Shown here in pieces: positions 8,305 through 15,941 of a stretch of 64,000 nucleotides of DNA. The DNA is taken from assembly GCF_003601985.1 (NCBI RefSeq), contig NZ_QZXA01000003.1:620001-684000 (forward strand), given 5' to 3'. Within the stretch, counting starts at the first letter, position 1, and every line of letters starts with the position of its first letter. The position numbers and the translations under genes were made by a program. Source of the DNA: Mesorhizobium jarvisii (lineage in GTDB: Bacteria > Pseudomonadota > Alphaproteobacteria > Rhizobiales > Rhizobiaceae). The notes under the pieces are model-generated. The model was not told the DNA's origin. It did not search any database and was given only the letters and a program-made list of their open reading frames with translations.

Positions 8305-8742
8305 ATGGCGATTTGGCAGTGGGGACTGCTTCTGCTGGTTATTGTGTGGGCGCTGCAGTCGCTCGGCGTCTGGCTGCAGATGCGGCACTATTCGGATGTC
8401 TTCCGGGGCGTCACCGACCAGTACAAGGATGGCTTCGTCGGAGCCGGCAATTTTCGCGGCCGGCTGGCCAAGGGCACCATCGCGCTCGTCGTGGTAACGC
8501 CCGACCTGATCGTGCGCCGCCTGATGGTGATGAGCGGCCGGTCCGTCTTCACCAAGTTCAAAAGACATGAAGAATTCGAGGGCGTTCCCCTCGATCGAGT
8601 CCGGTCCAACCCTGCGATCATGGGGGAGGGGGAACCCGGTGTGGCCGAGGCCGTGAAGCGGGCGATCGAACAGATCGACAAAGCACGGTCGGAGCCGGGG
8701 AAGAAGCCGGGCCTGGCCGGCTTGAACATAGCTAGGGCTTAG
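8305..8742 (+). CDS. gutM: GutM-type glucitol operon activator
   Basis: A 145-residue protein with an N-terminal hydrophobic segment (about residues 5-20), followed by the conserved FRGRLAKGTIALVVV region seen in GutM/SrlM, the accessory activator of glucitol operons in enterobacteria. How GutM works is poorly understood; the membrane segment suggests it is bound to the inner membrane. A GGAGGAG ribosome binding site precedes ATG 8305. It is the first gene of the PTS operon, about 50 bases before EIIC. Confidence 0.8.
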   Translation: MAIWQWGLLLLVIVWALQSLGVWLQMRHYSDVFRGVTDQYKDGFVGAGNFRGRLAKGTIALVVVTPDLIVRRLMVMSGRSVFTKFKRHEEFEGVPLDRVRSNPAIMGEGEPGVAEAVKRAIEQIDKARSEPGKKPGLAGLNIARA

Positions 8743-8793
8743 AGAACGCCGCGCACCGACTGGGATAACCGGCGGGCGGCATAAGGAGGAGAA

Positions 8794-9555
8794 ATGTCTG
8801 TATTTTCGTTGTTGGCGCAGCATGCCGACATGGCCGTGCACAATCTGCATGTCGCAGGTGCCATGGTCTCGGATGCCGCATTGCATGGCAAGCTCGCCGT
8901 CGAGCATGCTTCCGACCATCTCGTTGTCCTTGCGCAAGCAGACAGCGGACCCATAACCGTCGATCAGTTCAAGGAAAAGCTGAAGGAAGTCCAGCAGGAA
9001 GAGCAGCTCGGCTGGCTGACCGCCATCGGCAAGTACTTCATCGGCATCTTCCAGAAGGGCGGCGAAGTGTTCGCCGGCTTCGTCACCGGCATCATTCCGA
9101 CGCTGGTGGTGCTGATGACCGCCTTCTACGCCGTCACCGAACTGGTCGGCGAAGAGCGCGTGCATGGCCTGGCGCGCGGCGCCGGCAGGATTGCCTTGAC
9201 CCGCTATACGCTGCTGCCGCTGCTTGCGGTGTTCTTCCTCACCAATCCGATGGCCTACACGTTCGGATCGTTCCTGGAAGAAAAGCACAAGCCGGCCTTC
9301 TATGACGCGGCCGTGTCCTACGTGCATCCGCCGCTTGGCCTGTTCCCGCACATCAATCCGGGCGAATATTTCGTCTGGGGCGGCATTCTCGTAGCTCTGC
9401 TCGAGCTCGAGAAGAAGGGCGTTGTCGTCGCCGGTTACCACGTCAAGGTGGCGATCTGGTACGCCATTGTCGGCCTCGTCGTCATCCTGCTCAAGGGCAT
9501 GCTGACCGAGCGCATCACCACCATCATGGCACGCCGCCAGGGCGTCGAGCTGTAA
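8794..9555 (+). CDS. srlA: PTS glucitol/sorbitol-type EIIC component
   Basis: Membrane subunit (EIIC) of a glucitol-family phosphotransferase system; it carries the polyol across the inner membrane. The core from about residue 76 (LGWLTAIGKYFIGIFQKGGEVF) through several membrane segments and the PLGLFPHINPGEYF loop matches SrlA. At 253 residues it is longer than the roughly 190 of the enterobacterial protein, because of about 70 extra N-terminal residues with a weakly hydrophobic, Ala/His-rich character. An AAGGAGGAG ribosome binding site supports the ATG at 8794. The next gene, EIIB, begins 16 bases after its stop. Confidence 0.9.
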   Translation: MSVFSLLAQHADMAVHNLHVAGAMVSDAALHGKLAVEHASDHLVVLAQADSGPITVDQFKEKLKEVQQEEQLGWLTAIGKYFIGIFQKGGEVFAGFVTGIIPTLVVLMTAFYAVTELVGEERVHGLARGAGRIALTRYTLLPLLAVFFLTNPMAYTFGSFLEEKHKPAFYDAAVSYVHPPLGLFPHINPGEYFVWGGILVALLELEKKGVVVAGYHVKVAIWYAIVGLVVILLKGMLTERITTIMARRQGVEL

Positions 9556-9571
9556 GGGCGGGGAGGACATC

Positions 9572-10576
9572 ATGGACAGGACATTCAAAGCCGTAAAGAT
9601 CTCGCGGGGCAACACAGGCTGGGGTGGCCCGCTCGTCATTGAGCCGACCGCGCAGCGCGACAAGGTCGTCTCCGTCACCGGCGGCGGCATCCATCCCGTC
9701 GCCCAACTCATCGCCGACATGACCGGCGCCACGGCCGTCGATGGCTTCAAGGCGCCGCCAATCGAAGGCGAGATGGCGGTGGTCGTCGTCGATTGCGGCG
9801 GCACCGCACGCTGCGGCGTCTATCCGCGCAAGCGCATCCCGACCGTCAATCTGACGCCGGTCGGCCAGGCTGGGCCGCTCGCCCAGTTCATCACGGAGGA
9901 CATCTACGTTTCGGGCGTGAAGCCGGCCAACGTCACAATGGCGGACGGGTCCGAGGCGGTCACCACTGCGGGGGGAGCAGCATCGATGAGTTCAAGCAAT
10001 AACACTGCTGCCGCGGCGCCACAGCCGCTGCCGAGCGAAGGCGGGCTGATCGGCCTGATCAGCTCGATCGGCCGCGTCATGGGCCGGGTGGTCGGCATCT
10101 TCTTCAATTCCGGCCGCCGCACGATCGACCAGGTGGTGCGCAACGTGCTGCCGTTCATGGCCTTCGTGACCATGCTCATCGGCCTGATCCTCTACACCGG
10201 CATCGGTGATGTGCTCGCCCAGCCGATGGGGCCGCTGGCCAACAACATTGTCGGCCTGCTGATCATCTCGGCCATTTGCGGCCTGCCATTCCTGTCGCCC
10301 ATCCTGGGGCCGGGCGCCGTCATCGCGCAGGTCATCGGCGTGGCCATCATCGGCCCGCAGATCGCCAACGGCACGATTTCGCCGGCGATGGCTCTCCCGG
10401 CGCTGTTTGCCTACAATACCCAGGTGGGCTGCGACTTCGTCCCCGTCGGCCTGGCGCTCGGTGAGGCCAAGCCGAAGACGATCGAAATCGGCGTGCCGGC
10501 GGTGCTCATCAGCCGCCAGATCATGGGCCCCGTATCCGTGCTGATCGCATGGGTCGTCAGCCTGATCGTGTTCTAA
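9572..10576 (+). CDS. srlE: PTS glucitol/sorbitol-type EIIB component
   Basis: EIIB subunit of the glucitol family, 334 residues, the usual length. The N-terminal domain carries TGWGGPL (residues 15-21) and DCGGTARCGVYP (74-85). The Cys residues 75 and 81 lie in the region holding the phosphorylated Cys of this family. After a Ser/Ala-rich linker at about 130-150, the C-terminal half is membrane-embedded and carries the conserved GPGAVIAQVIG and CDFVPVGL segments. It passes phosphate from EIIA to the incoming polyol. EIIA follows 26 bases after its stop. Confidence 0.92.
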   Translation: MDRTFKAVKISRGNTGWGGPLVIEPTAQRDKVVSVTGGGIHPVAQLIADMTGATAVDGFKAPPIEGEMAVVVVDCGGTARCGVYPRKRIPTVNLTPVGQAGPLAQFITEDIYVSGVKPANVTMADGSEAVTTAGGAASMSSSNNTAAAAPQPLPSEGGLIGLISSIGRVMGRVVGIFFNSGRRTIDQVVRNVLPFMAFVTMLIGLILYTGIGDVLAQPMGPLANNIVGLLIISAICGLPFLSPILGPGAVIAQVIGVAIIGPQIANGTISPAMALPALFAYNTQVGCDFVPVGLALGEAKPKTIEIGVPAVLISRQIMGPVSVLIAWVVSLIVF

Positions 10577-10602
10577 GGAAATAAGAGAATGAGGTTCGCC
10601 AC

Positions 10603-10983
10603 ATGTCGGTTCTGCTGAGAACACGGGTCACTTCCATCGGGCCCGAAGTGGCGGATCTTGCCGAAGGGGGCGTGGTCATCCTGTTTGCGGATGGCTCGCC
10701 GCCGGAGCTTGCCGAGGTTTCGGTGCTTCACAAGACGGAGCTTGGACCCAGCGACGGCGCGCCGCAAAAGGGCGCGTCGATCACCCTTGGTCCGGTTTCC
10801 GCCGTCATAACCGCCGTCGGCTCCAGCGCATGGAGCAAGGTGCTCGAGATGGGCCATGTCGTCATCTCGTTCAATGGCGCCACCGAGGCCGAAAGGCCCG
10901 GCGAGATCTGCGCATCGCAGGTCGATGCCCAGGCGCTCGTGGCCGCCCTGAAGACGGACGCGATCATCACCATCGCCGCGTGA
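10603..10983 (+). CDS. srlB: PTS glucitol/sorbitol-type EIIA component
   Basis: Soluble EIIA subunit, 126 residues. His43 in SVLHKTE is the expected phosphorylation site, at the same number as in the enterobacterial protein. It accepts phosphate from HPr and gives it to EIIB. The C-terminal half carries the AWSKVLEMGH and NGATEAERPGEI segments typical of the family. After it comes an intergenic repeat and then the HPr-Enzyme I fusion gene, so all phosphotransfer steps are encoded together. Confidence 0.92.
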   Translation: MSVLLRTRVTSIGPEVADLAEGGVVILFADGSPPELAEVSVLHKTELGPSDGAPQKGASITLGPVSAVITAVGSSAWSKVLEMGHVVISFNGATEAERPGEICASQVDAQALVAALKTDAIITIAA

Positions 10984-11018
10984 AGCATTCGCGCCGCGAC
11001 CCATCTGGTTTCGGCTCC

Positions 11019-11116
11019 AGAGCAATTCCAGGAAAAGTGTGAAACGGTCTTCCGCCCGGAATTGCGTTAGAACAAAGAGTTAGAGCAATTCGTCGTTTCT
11101 GGACGAATTGCTCTAG
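11019..11116. repeat. Dispersed ~100-bp intergenic repeat, family 1 (inverted copy)
   Basis: Reverse-orientation relative of 6590-6690, sharing AATTCCAG, GGAATTGCGT and AACAAAGAGTTAGAG. Its 3' part also forms a hairpin, GAGCAATTCGTC...GACGAATTGCTC. It separates EIIA from the HPr-EI gene and could affect transcript stability. Confidence 0.8.
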
Positions 11117-11135
11117 GAAAAGCAGAGTATTTGCC

Positions 11136-13118
11136 ATGGAACGCTCGACCATCGTCAGAGTGCATGAAGGTTTGCACGCCCGTCCTGCCACACGGTTCGT
11201 CAAGCTCGCGAAGGGCTTCGAATCCGATGTCGAGTTGGTCAAGGACGGCAAGGCGGTCAGCGCCAAGAGCTCCGTCAAGCTGATGCTGCTGGCGGTCAAG
11301 GAAAACCAGGAAGTCACCGTGCGGGCGAACGGCGCCGACGCCATCGAGGCGATCGAAGCGCTGATCGGCTATCTCGAAAACCCCAAGGCGGGTCTCGACG
11401 ACGAAGCCGAGCCGCAGCGCCCGGCCAATGATGCCGGCCAGGCGGCATCCGCATCGGCACCCCAATCCGTGCCGGCTGCAGCAGGCGAAGCGAACGGCTT
11501 GCGCGGTGTCGCGGCAAGCGAGGGCGTCGCGATCGGGCCGGCCTTCGCACATTTCCCGCCCGAGATCGCCGGACAGGGCCGCATGCTGCAGGCCGAAGAG
11601 ATCGCCGGCGAGATCGACAGGTTCCGTGCCGCGGTCGCCGCCGTCCAGGCGCGCATGGACCGGGCCTTGGCGCAGGACAGCCTGTCGGCCGCAGACCGCG
11701 GCATCGTCGCGGCACTCAGGGATATCGCCGCCGACGACAGCCTGACCGGCGAGGCCGAAAAGGCGATCAGGGGCGGCAACGACGCGGTCTCGGCCGTCAT
11801 CACCGCAGCCTCCACGATCGCCGCCGATTTCAGCGCGGTCGACGATCACTACCTCAATGCGCGGGCCGACGATGTCCACGCCGTCGGGCGGCAGATCTGT
11901 CTGGTGCTGCTCGGCCAGGACGACGTCAGCCTCGAAAGCATTCCCGAAGGCGCCATTCTGATCGCCGACGACATCGGCGCCTGGGATCTGGCTCGGGCGC
12001 CGCTGAAGCGCATTGGCGGGGTGATTTGCGGCCATGGCGGCGCCACCTCGCACATCGCCATCATCGCGCGCTCGCGCGGCATTCCGGCGGTGCTGGGCCT
12101 CGGCGACCAGGTCAATGCCTTGCGCATCGCGCGCGACGTGGCGCTCGACGGCAACACCGGCCATGTGATCATCGATCCGGACGAGGCGACGCGGGCCGAC
12201 TATGCCGGCCGTGTCGAAGCGGCGGCGAAGGAGCGCGCCGGCCTGACCGTCTTCAAGATGGTGACGCCGAAAAGTGCCGACGGCAAGGTGATCGAGGTCG
12301 CGGCCAATATCGGCTCGCTGGAGGAGATCGAGGCGGCGCAGGAAGCGGGCGCCATGGGCGTCGGCCTGTTCCGCACCGAACTCCTGTTCATGCGTCATAT
12401 GCACCTCCCCTCGGAGGACATGCAGGCCGAGACCTATGCGGCACTGGCCAAGGCCTTCGCGCCCTATCCGGTCATCGTGCGCACGCTCGACATCGGCGGC
12501 GACAAGCCTATCGCCGGCATCGAGTTCCCCGATGAGGAGAACCCCTTTCTCGGCTGGCGCGGCATTCGAATGTGCCTCGACCGGCCCGATATCTTCAAAC
12601 GCCAGCTCAGGGCGCTGCTGCGGGCGGCCGTGCACGGCAACATCAAGGTGATGCTGCCGATGGTGTCCGATATTTCCGAAGTGACGCGCACCCGCGCACT
12701 GGTCGATGAATGCGCCGCCGAACTCAAAGCCGAAGGCGTGCCGCATGCGACATTCGATCTCGGCGTGATGATCGAGACCCCGGCCGCCGTGCTGATCGCC
12801 CCGGCGCTGGCCAAGGAAGTGGCCTTCTTCTCGATCGGCACCAATGACCTCACCCAATACATCATGGCCGCCGACCGGCTCAACCCGACCGTCGCCAAGC
12901 TCAACGACGTCACCAATCCGGCGGTCATGTCGGCGATCGAGCTGACGGCCAAAGCCGGCGTCGCCGCCGGCATCATGGTGGGCATGTGCGGCGAGGCCGC
13001 CGGACGCCCGGATCTGATCCCGGCCTTCATCGAGATGGGTCTGACCGAGCTTTCGATGAGCCCGGCCTCGATCCAGCGCGCCAAGAAAACGATCACGGCC
13101 ATGACGGCCGGGGACTAG
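11136..13118 (+). CDS. HPr-Enzyme I fusion (phosphoenolpyruvate-protein phosphotransferase)
   Basis: A 660-residue fusion that takes phosphate from phosphoenolpyruvate and hands it to EIIA. Residues 1 to about 88 form an HPr domain with the phosphorylated His14 in GLHARPAT and the KSSVKLMLL region. A linker of about 30 residues follows. The rest is Enzyme I: phospho-His306 in GGATSHIAI, the PEP-binding RTELLFM and GTNDLTQY segments, and Cys618 in GMCGEA. There is no GAF domain as in the nitrogen-type PtsP. The fusion makes the operon independent of general PTS proteins, which matters because most rhizobia have only the regulatory nitrogen PTS. Confidence 0.93.
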   Translation: MERSTIVRVHEGLHARPATRFVKLAKGFESDVELVKDGKAVSAKSSVKLMLLAVKENQEVTVRANGADAIEAIEALIGYLENPKAGLDDEAEPQRPANDAGQAASASAPQSVPAAAGEANGLRGVAASEGVAIGPAFAHFPPEIAGQGRMLQAEEIAGEIDRFRAAVAAVQARMDRALAQDSLSAADRGIVAALRDIAADDSLTGEAEKAIRGGNDAVSAVITAASTIAADFSAVDDHYLNARADDVHAVGRQICLVLLGQDDVSLESIPEGAILIADDIGAWDLARAPLKRIGGVICGHGGATSHIAIIARSRGIPAVLGLGDQVNALRIARDVALDGNTGHVIIDPDEATRADYAGRVEAAAKERAGLTVFKMVTPKSADGKVIEVAANIGSLEEIEAAQEAGAMGVGLFRTELLFMRHMHLPSEDMQAETYAALAKAFAPYPVIVRTLDIGGDKPIAGIEFPDEENPFLGWRGIRMCLDRPDIFKRQLRALLRAAVHGNIKVMLPMVSDISEVTRTRALVDECAAELKAEGVPHATFDLGVMIETPAAVLIAPALAKEVAFFSIGTNDLTQYIMAADRLNPTVAKLNDVTNPAVMSAIELTAKAGVAAGIMVGMCGEAAGRPDLIPAFIEMGLTELSMSPASIQRAKKTITAMTAGD

Positions 13119-13141
13119 ATTTCCGGAAGCGCTGCTGGAGC

Positions 13142-13936
13142 TTACGGCAAATGCGCAAGCAAGGTGGCAAAGACTGGTGTCAGTTCCTCGACCGGGCTTG
13201 CCTTGGCGCAGGCCTGCGCGATGCGGTCGTGACGGATATCGGCAGCCAGGATCGCGATCTCCAGCATGTCGGGCTCAGGCGCGCCGTCGCGGCCAGTTGT
13301 CGCCAGGCCGCAGGCCAGAACCACCGGCGCCAGGCAGCTTATGTCGAGCGCGCGCTCCCCGGCCGTTTCCGGCGCGGCTTCGCCAAAGCGCACCGGACGC
13401 TGGCTGAGCAACTCGACCAGCAACGCCGCGCAAGTGGCCGCGATTGCCTGCAGTCCCGCGCCCGGCGCGGTCAACGCGGCCAGCAGATCACCATGGCGCT
13501 TGCGGATCGTGGCATGCGCGGCGGCGAAATCGGCTTCGTGGATGCGGGCATTGTCGATCTTCAGCCCGGCGAGCACCGCCTTCGTCAAATAGTACATGTC
13601 GCGCCGGAACAGGCGCTCGGCGCTCAACTGCCGCTCTTCGTTTCCGGCCGGAAAATAGGTGCCGAGGCCTTTCACGGTCGTGCCGTCCACCTTGATCGGG
13701 CGCTCGTGCGGGACAAAGGATTCAGCGATCGACAGCGCCTCGTCGACGGCGCTGGCGGCATGGCTGAGCAGGCCTTCGATGCCCTTGCCCGGAAACGGCG
13801 GCAGATGGCTGGTCGCTTCGCGCAACAAGCTGGCGTCGCCGGTGCCGTCATGGCGGCTTTGCCGGATGATGTCGCGGACCTCCCGCAACCGGTCCTTCAA
13901 ATTGACGCGGACGTCTTCGGAGATTTGTCGGAGCAT
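13142..13936 (-). CDS. Hypothetical protein between PTS and sorC genes
   Basis: A 264-residue protein that I cannot assign. It lacks a signal peptide and clear membrane helices, is rich in Ala and Leu, and is probably an all-helical soluble protein. Notable stretches are LPPFPGKGIEGLLSHAASAVDEAL and a charged MYYLTKAVLAGLKIDNARIHEADF. It converges on the HPr-EI gene with 23 bases between the stops and is divergent from the SorC regulator. Start ATG at 13936. Confidence 0.65.
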   Translation of the reverse strand: MLRQISEDVRVNLKDRLREVRDIIRQSRHDGTGDASLLREATSHLPPFPGKGIEGLLSHAASAVDEALSIAESFVPHERPIKVDGTTVKGLGTYFPAGNEERQLSAERLFRRDMYYLTKAVLAGLKIDNARIHEADFAAAHATIRKRHGDLLAALTAPGAGLQAIAATCAALLVELLSQRPVRFGEAAPETAGERALDISCLAPVVLACGLATTGRDGAPEPDMLEIAILAADIRHDRIAQACAKASPVEELTPVFATLLAHLP

Positions 13937-14003
13937 CGCGGTCTGCCTCGAAAGTGTCTTGCAGGGCGGCCGGCGAGGGGCCAGCCACCGACTCTACATT
14001 GTT

Positions 14004-14027
14004 CCTATCGATTGGTAGATCAATAGG
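14004..14027. promoter_or_regulatory. Nested inverted repeat in front of the SorC-type regulator
   Basis: CCTAT...ATAGG encloses ATTG-gtagat-CAAT in the intergenic region between the hypothetical gene and the regulator. It could be an autoregulatory operator. Evidence is symmetry and position only. Confidence 0.35.
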
Positions 14028-14092
14028 CGATACTAGACCAGCATGCAGAATCGGCGACGGCGCGCTCTTCCGTCGCCGCGGGGGAGGGATGA

Positions 14093-15103
14093 TTGGCCAG
14101 GCGACGACAGACGGAAGAAGGGCGGGCAGGAGCAGAGGCGACCGAGCAGGTGGCCAGTGAAAGCCGGACGGACCGCCTCAGGATTCGCGCCGCCTGGATG
14201 TATTTCGTCGAGCAGATGACGCAGAACGAGATCGCCGACGTGCTTGGCGTCGGCCGCGTCACCATCGTGCGCATGCTGGCCGAGGCGCGTTCGCGCAACG
14301 AGGTGAAGATCACCATCGAGAGCGAATTGTCGGAGATCGTGCGGCTGGAGCGCGCGCTGGAGCGGACCTTCGGCCTGCAGCAGGCGCTGGTCGCCCCGCT
14401 CACCGCGCCGAATGCCGATCCGATCCCGGCAATCAGCGCCAAGACCGGGGCTTTCCTGTCCGACACGATGAAATCCGGTATGCGCGTCGGCGTCGGCTGG
14501 GGCCGGACGCTGTTCTCCAGCCTGCCCTTCATCAGCGCCAAGTCGCTCACCGATTTCAAGGTCATTTCGCTGCTGGGTGGTGTCGGCGTCGTGCGGCGCT
14601 ACAACCCGGCCGAGTTCGCCTGGCGCTTCGCCCAGATATTCCAGGGCGACGGCTATCTGATCCCGACGCCGGCCGTCGTCGATAGTGTCGAGACCAAGAT
14701 CGCGCTGGTCGAGCGCTGCGGCCTGCAGGAGGTCTTTGAAATGGCCAACGTGCTCGATGCGGTTCTGCTGAGCGTCGGCGGCATCGCCTCGGCCACCACC
14801 TTCTCCCGCGGCGGCTTTCTCAGGGAAGCGGACCGCGAGGCCCTGCTCGAGCGTGGCGCCGTCGGCGACCTTCTGTTCCATTTCTTCGACCGCAATGGCG
14901 ACCTGGTCGACCATCCCGTCAACAGCCACGTGATGTCGGTGGAAGTCGACCGTCTGCGCGCGGCGCCAATCCGCATCCTCACCTCCGGCGGCGAGGAGAA
15001 GACCGAGGCGCTGCTCGGTGCGATGAACCTGATCGCGCCGACGATCCTGATCACCGACGAGGAAAGCGCCAAGCGCATGCTCGAGGCGGTCAGCCCAAGC
15101 TGA
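14093..15103 (+). CDS. SorC/DeoR-type sugar-binding transcriptional regulator
   Basis: A 336-residue regulator. The N-terminal helix-turn-helix is around residues 35-65 (MTQNEIADVLGVGRVTIVRMLAEAR). The rest is the SorC effector domain, related to sugar isomerase folds and known in the family to bind phosphorylated sugars or polyols. The TTG at 14093 is preferred because a GGGGGAGGG ribosome binding site precedes it; the next in-frame start is a GTG at 14150. It sits between the PTS operon and the kinase/aldolase genes and could regulate either. Its last 14 bases overlap the convergent HAD gene. Confidence 0.87.
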   Translation: MARRRQTEEGRAGAEATEQVASESRTDRLRIRAAWMYFVEQMTQNEIADVLGVGRVTIVRMLAEARSRNEVKITIESELSEIVRLERALERTFGLQQALVAPLTAPNADPIPAISAKTGAFLSDTMKSGMRVGVGWGRTLFSSLPFISAKSLTDFKVISLLGGVGVVRRYNPAEFAWRFAQIFQGDGYLIPTPAVVDSVETKIALVERCGLQEVFEMANVLDAVLLSVGGIASATTFSRGGFLREADREALLERGAVGDLLFHFFDRNGDLVDHPVNSHVMSVEVDRLRAAPIRILTSGGEEKTEALLGAMNLIAPTILITDEESAKRMLEAVSPS

Positions 15104-15941
15104 AGGATGCCGTGATGTAATCGGGCCAGGCCTGCTGCTCGTCGAAGACGGCGGCGAGATCCGGTGTGTCCGCCAATATGCCGCCGAGCACCAGAGCCGT
15201 GGCGACGCCGACACCTTTGCCGCCAGCAATGTCGTGCTCGACGCTGTCGCCGACGCAGACGACGCTGCCGCGCTCAGGCTCACCGGCCAGCGCCAGGGCC
15301 GCAGCGAAGATCGCGCGATAGGGTTTGCCGATGCGGGTGACGCTGCCGCCCAGGCTTTCGTAGAGATCGGCGATCTCGCCGGCGCCGAAGCGCGGCCCTG
15401 CCGCCGTCAGCATGATCCTGTCCGGGTTGGTGCAGAAGCACGGCACCTTTCGCGCTGCCGCCGGGGCGAGCAGTTGGCGGTAATGGTCGAGGTCGTGGCG
15501 GTCGCCTTCGCTGGCGGAGATCAGCACCAGTTCGGCGTCCTCACCGGCCTCGGTCAGCACAAAGGGCAGGCCCTCGATCGCCGTGCGGTCGTTGTCGCGG
15601 CTGATCAGCAGGCATTTTGTCCCCGGACGCAGCTTTCCCGACGCCGCCATGTCGTTGAAGGATCGCCACGCCACCTCGCCGGAGGAGACAAAATGATCCC
15701 AACTGCCGGCGGCGAAGCCGAGTTTCAGCAGGCGGTCCTCATTGGGCTTGGCGCGCTTGCCGGAATTGGAGATCAGCACCACCGTCTTGCCGGCGCGCTT
15801 CAGCGCCAACAATGCCTTTACCGCGCCTGGATAAGGAGCCTGGCCGTCATGCAGCACGCCGAACTGGTCGAGCAGGAACACCTGGTAGCGCTCGGCCAGC
15901 GGCCCGATACCGTCGAGGCGTTCGATCTTCTTTGCACTCAT
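15090..15941 (-). CDS. HAD-IIA hydrolase (NagD/TIGR01459-like sugar phosphatase)
   Basis: A 283-residue HAD class IIA phosphatase. The N-terminal LLDQFGVLHDG is motif I with the nucleophile Asp; VLISNSGKRA is motif II; the Lys in RIGKPY and VCVGDSVEHDI supply motifs III and IV. Its cap lies between motifs II and III, as in NagD. The glutamine after the first Asp is typical of the TIGR01459 subgroup. It is encoded behind a kinase gene with a 4-base overlap, so it may dephosphorylate a sugar phosphate made in the same pathway; that pairing is inferred. Confidence 0.87.
   Translation of the reverse strand: MSAKKIERLDGIGPLAERYQVFLLDQFGVLHDGQAPYPGAVKALLALKRAGKTVVLISNSGKRAKPNEDRLLKLGFAAGSWDHFVSSGEVAWRSFNDMAASGKLRPGTKCLLISRDNDRTAIEGLPFVLTEAGEDAELVLISASEGDRHDLDHYRQLLAPAAARKVPCFCTNPDRIMLTAAGPRFGAGEIADLYESLGGSVTRIGKPYRAIFAAALALAGEPERGSVVCVGDSVEHDIAGGKGVGVATALVLGGILADTPDLAAVFDEQQAWPDYITASFSLG

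Noticed and set aside
11067..12857. 596-codon open frame on the minus strand
   Set aside because: It is antisense to the HPr-EI gene, whose catalytic motifs are all intact. The frame has a Gly/Asp/Arg/His-rich composition typical of a high-GC shadow and no recognisable domain.
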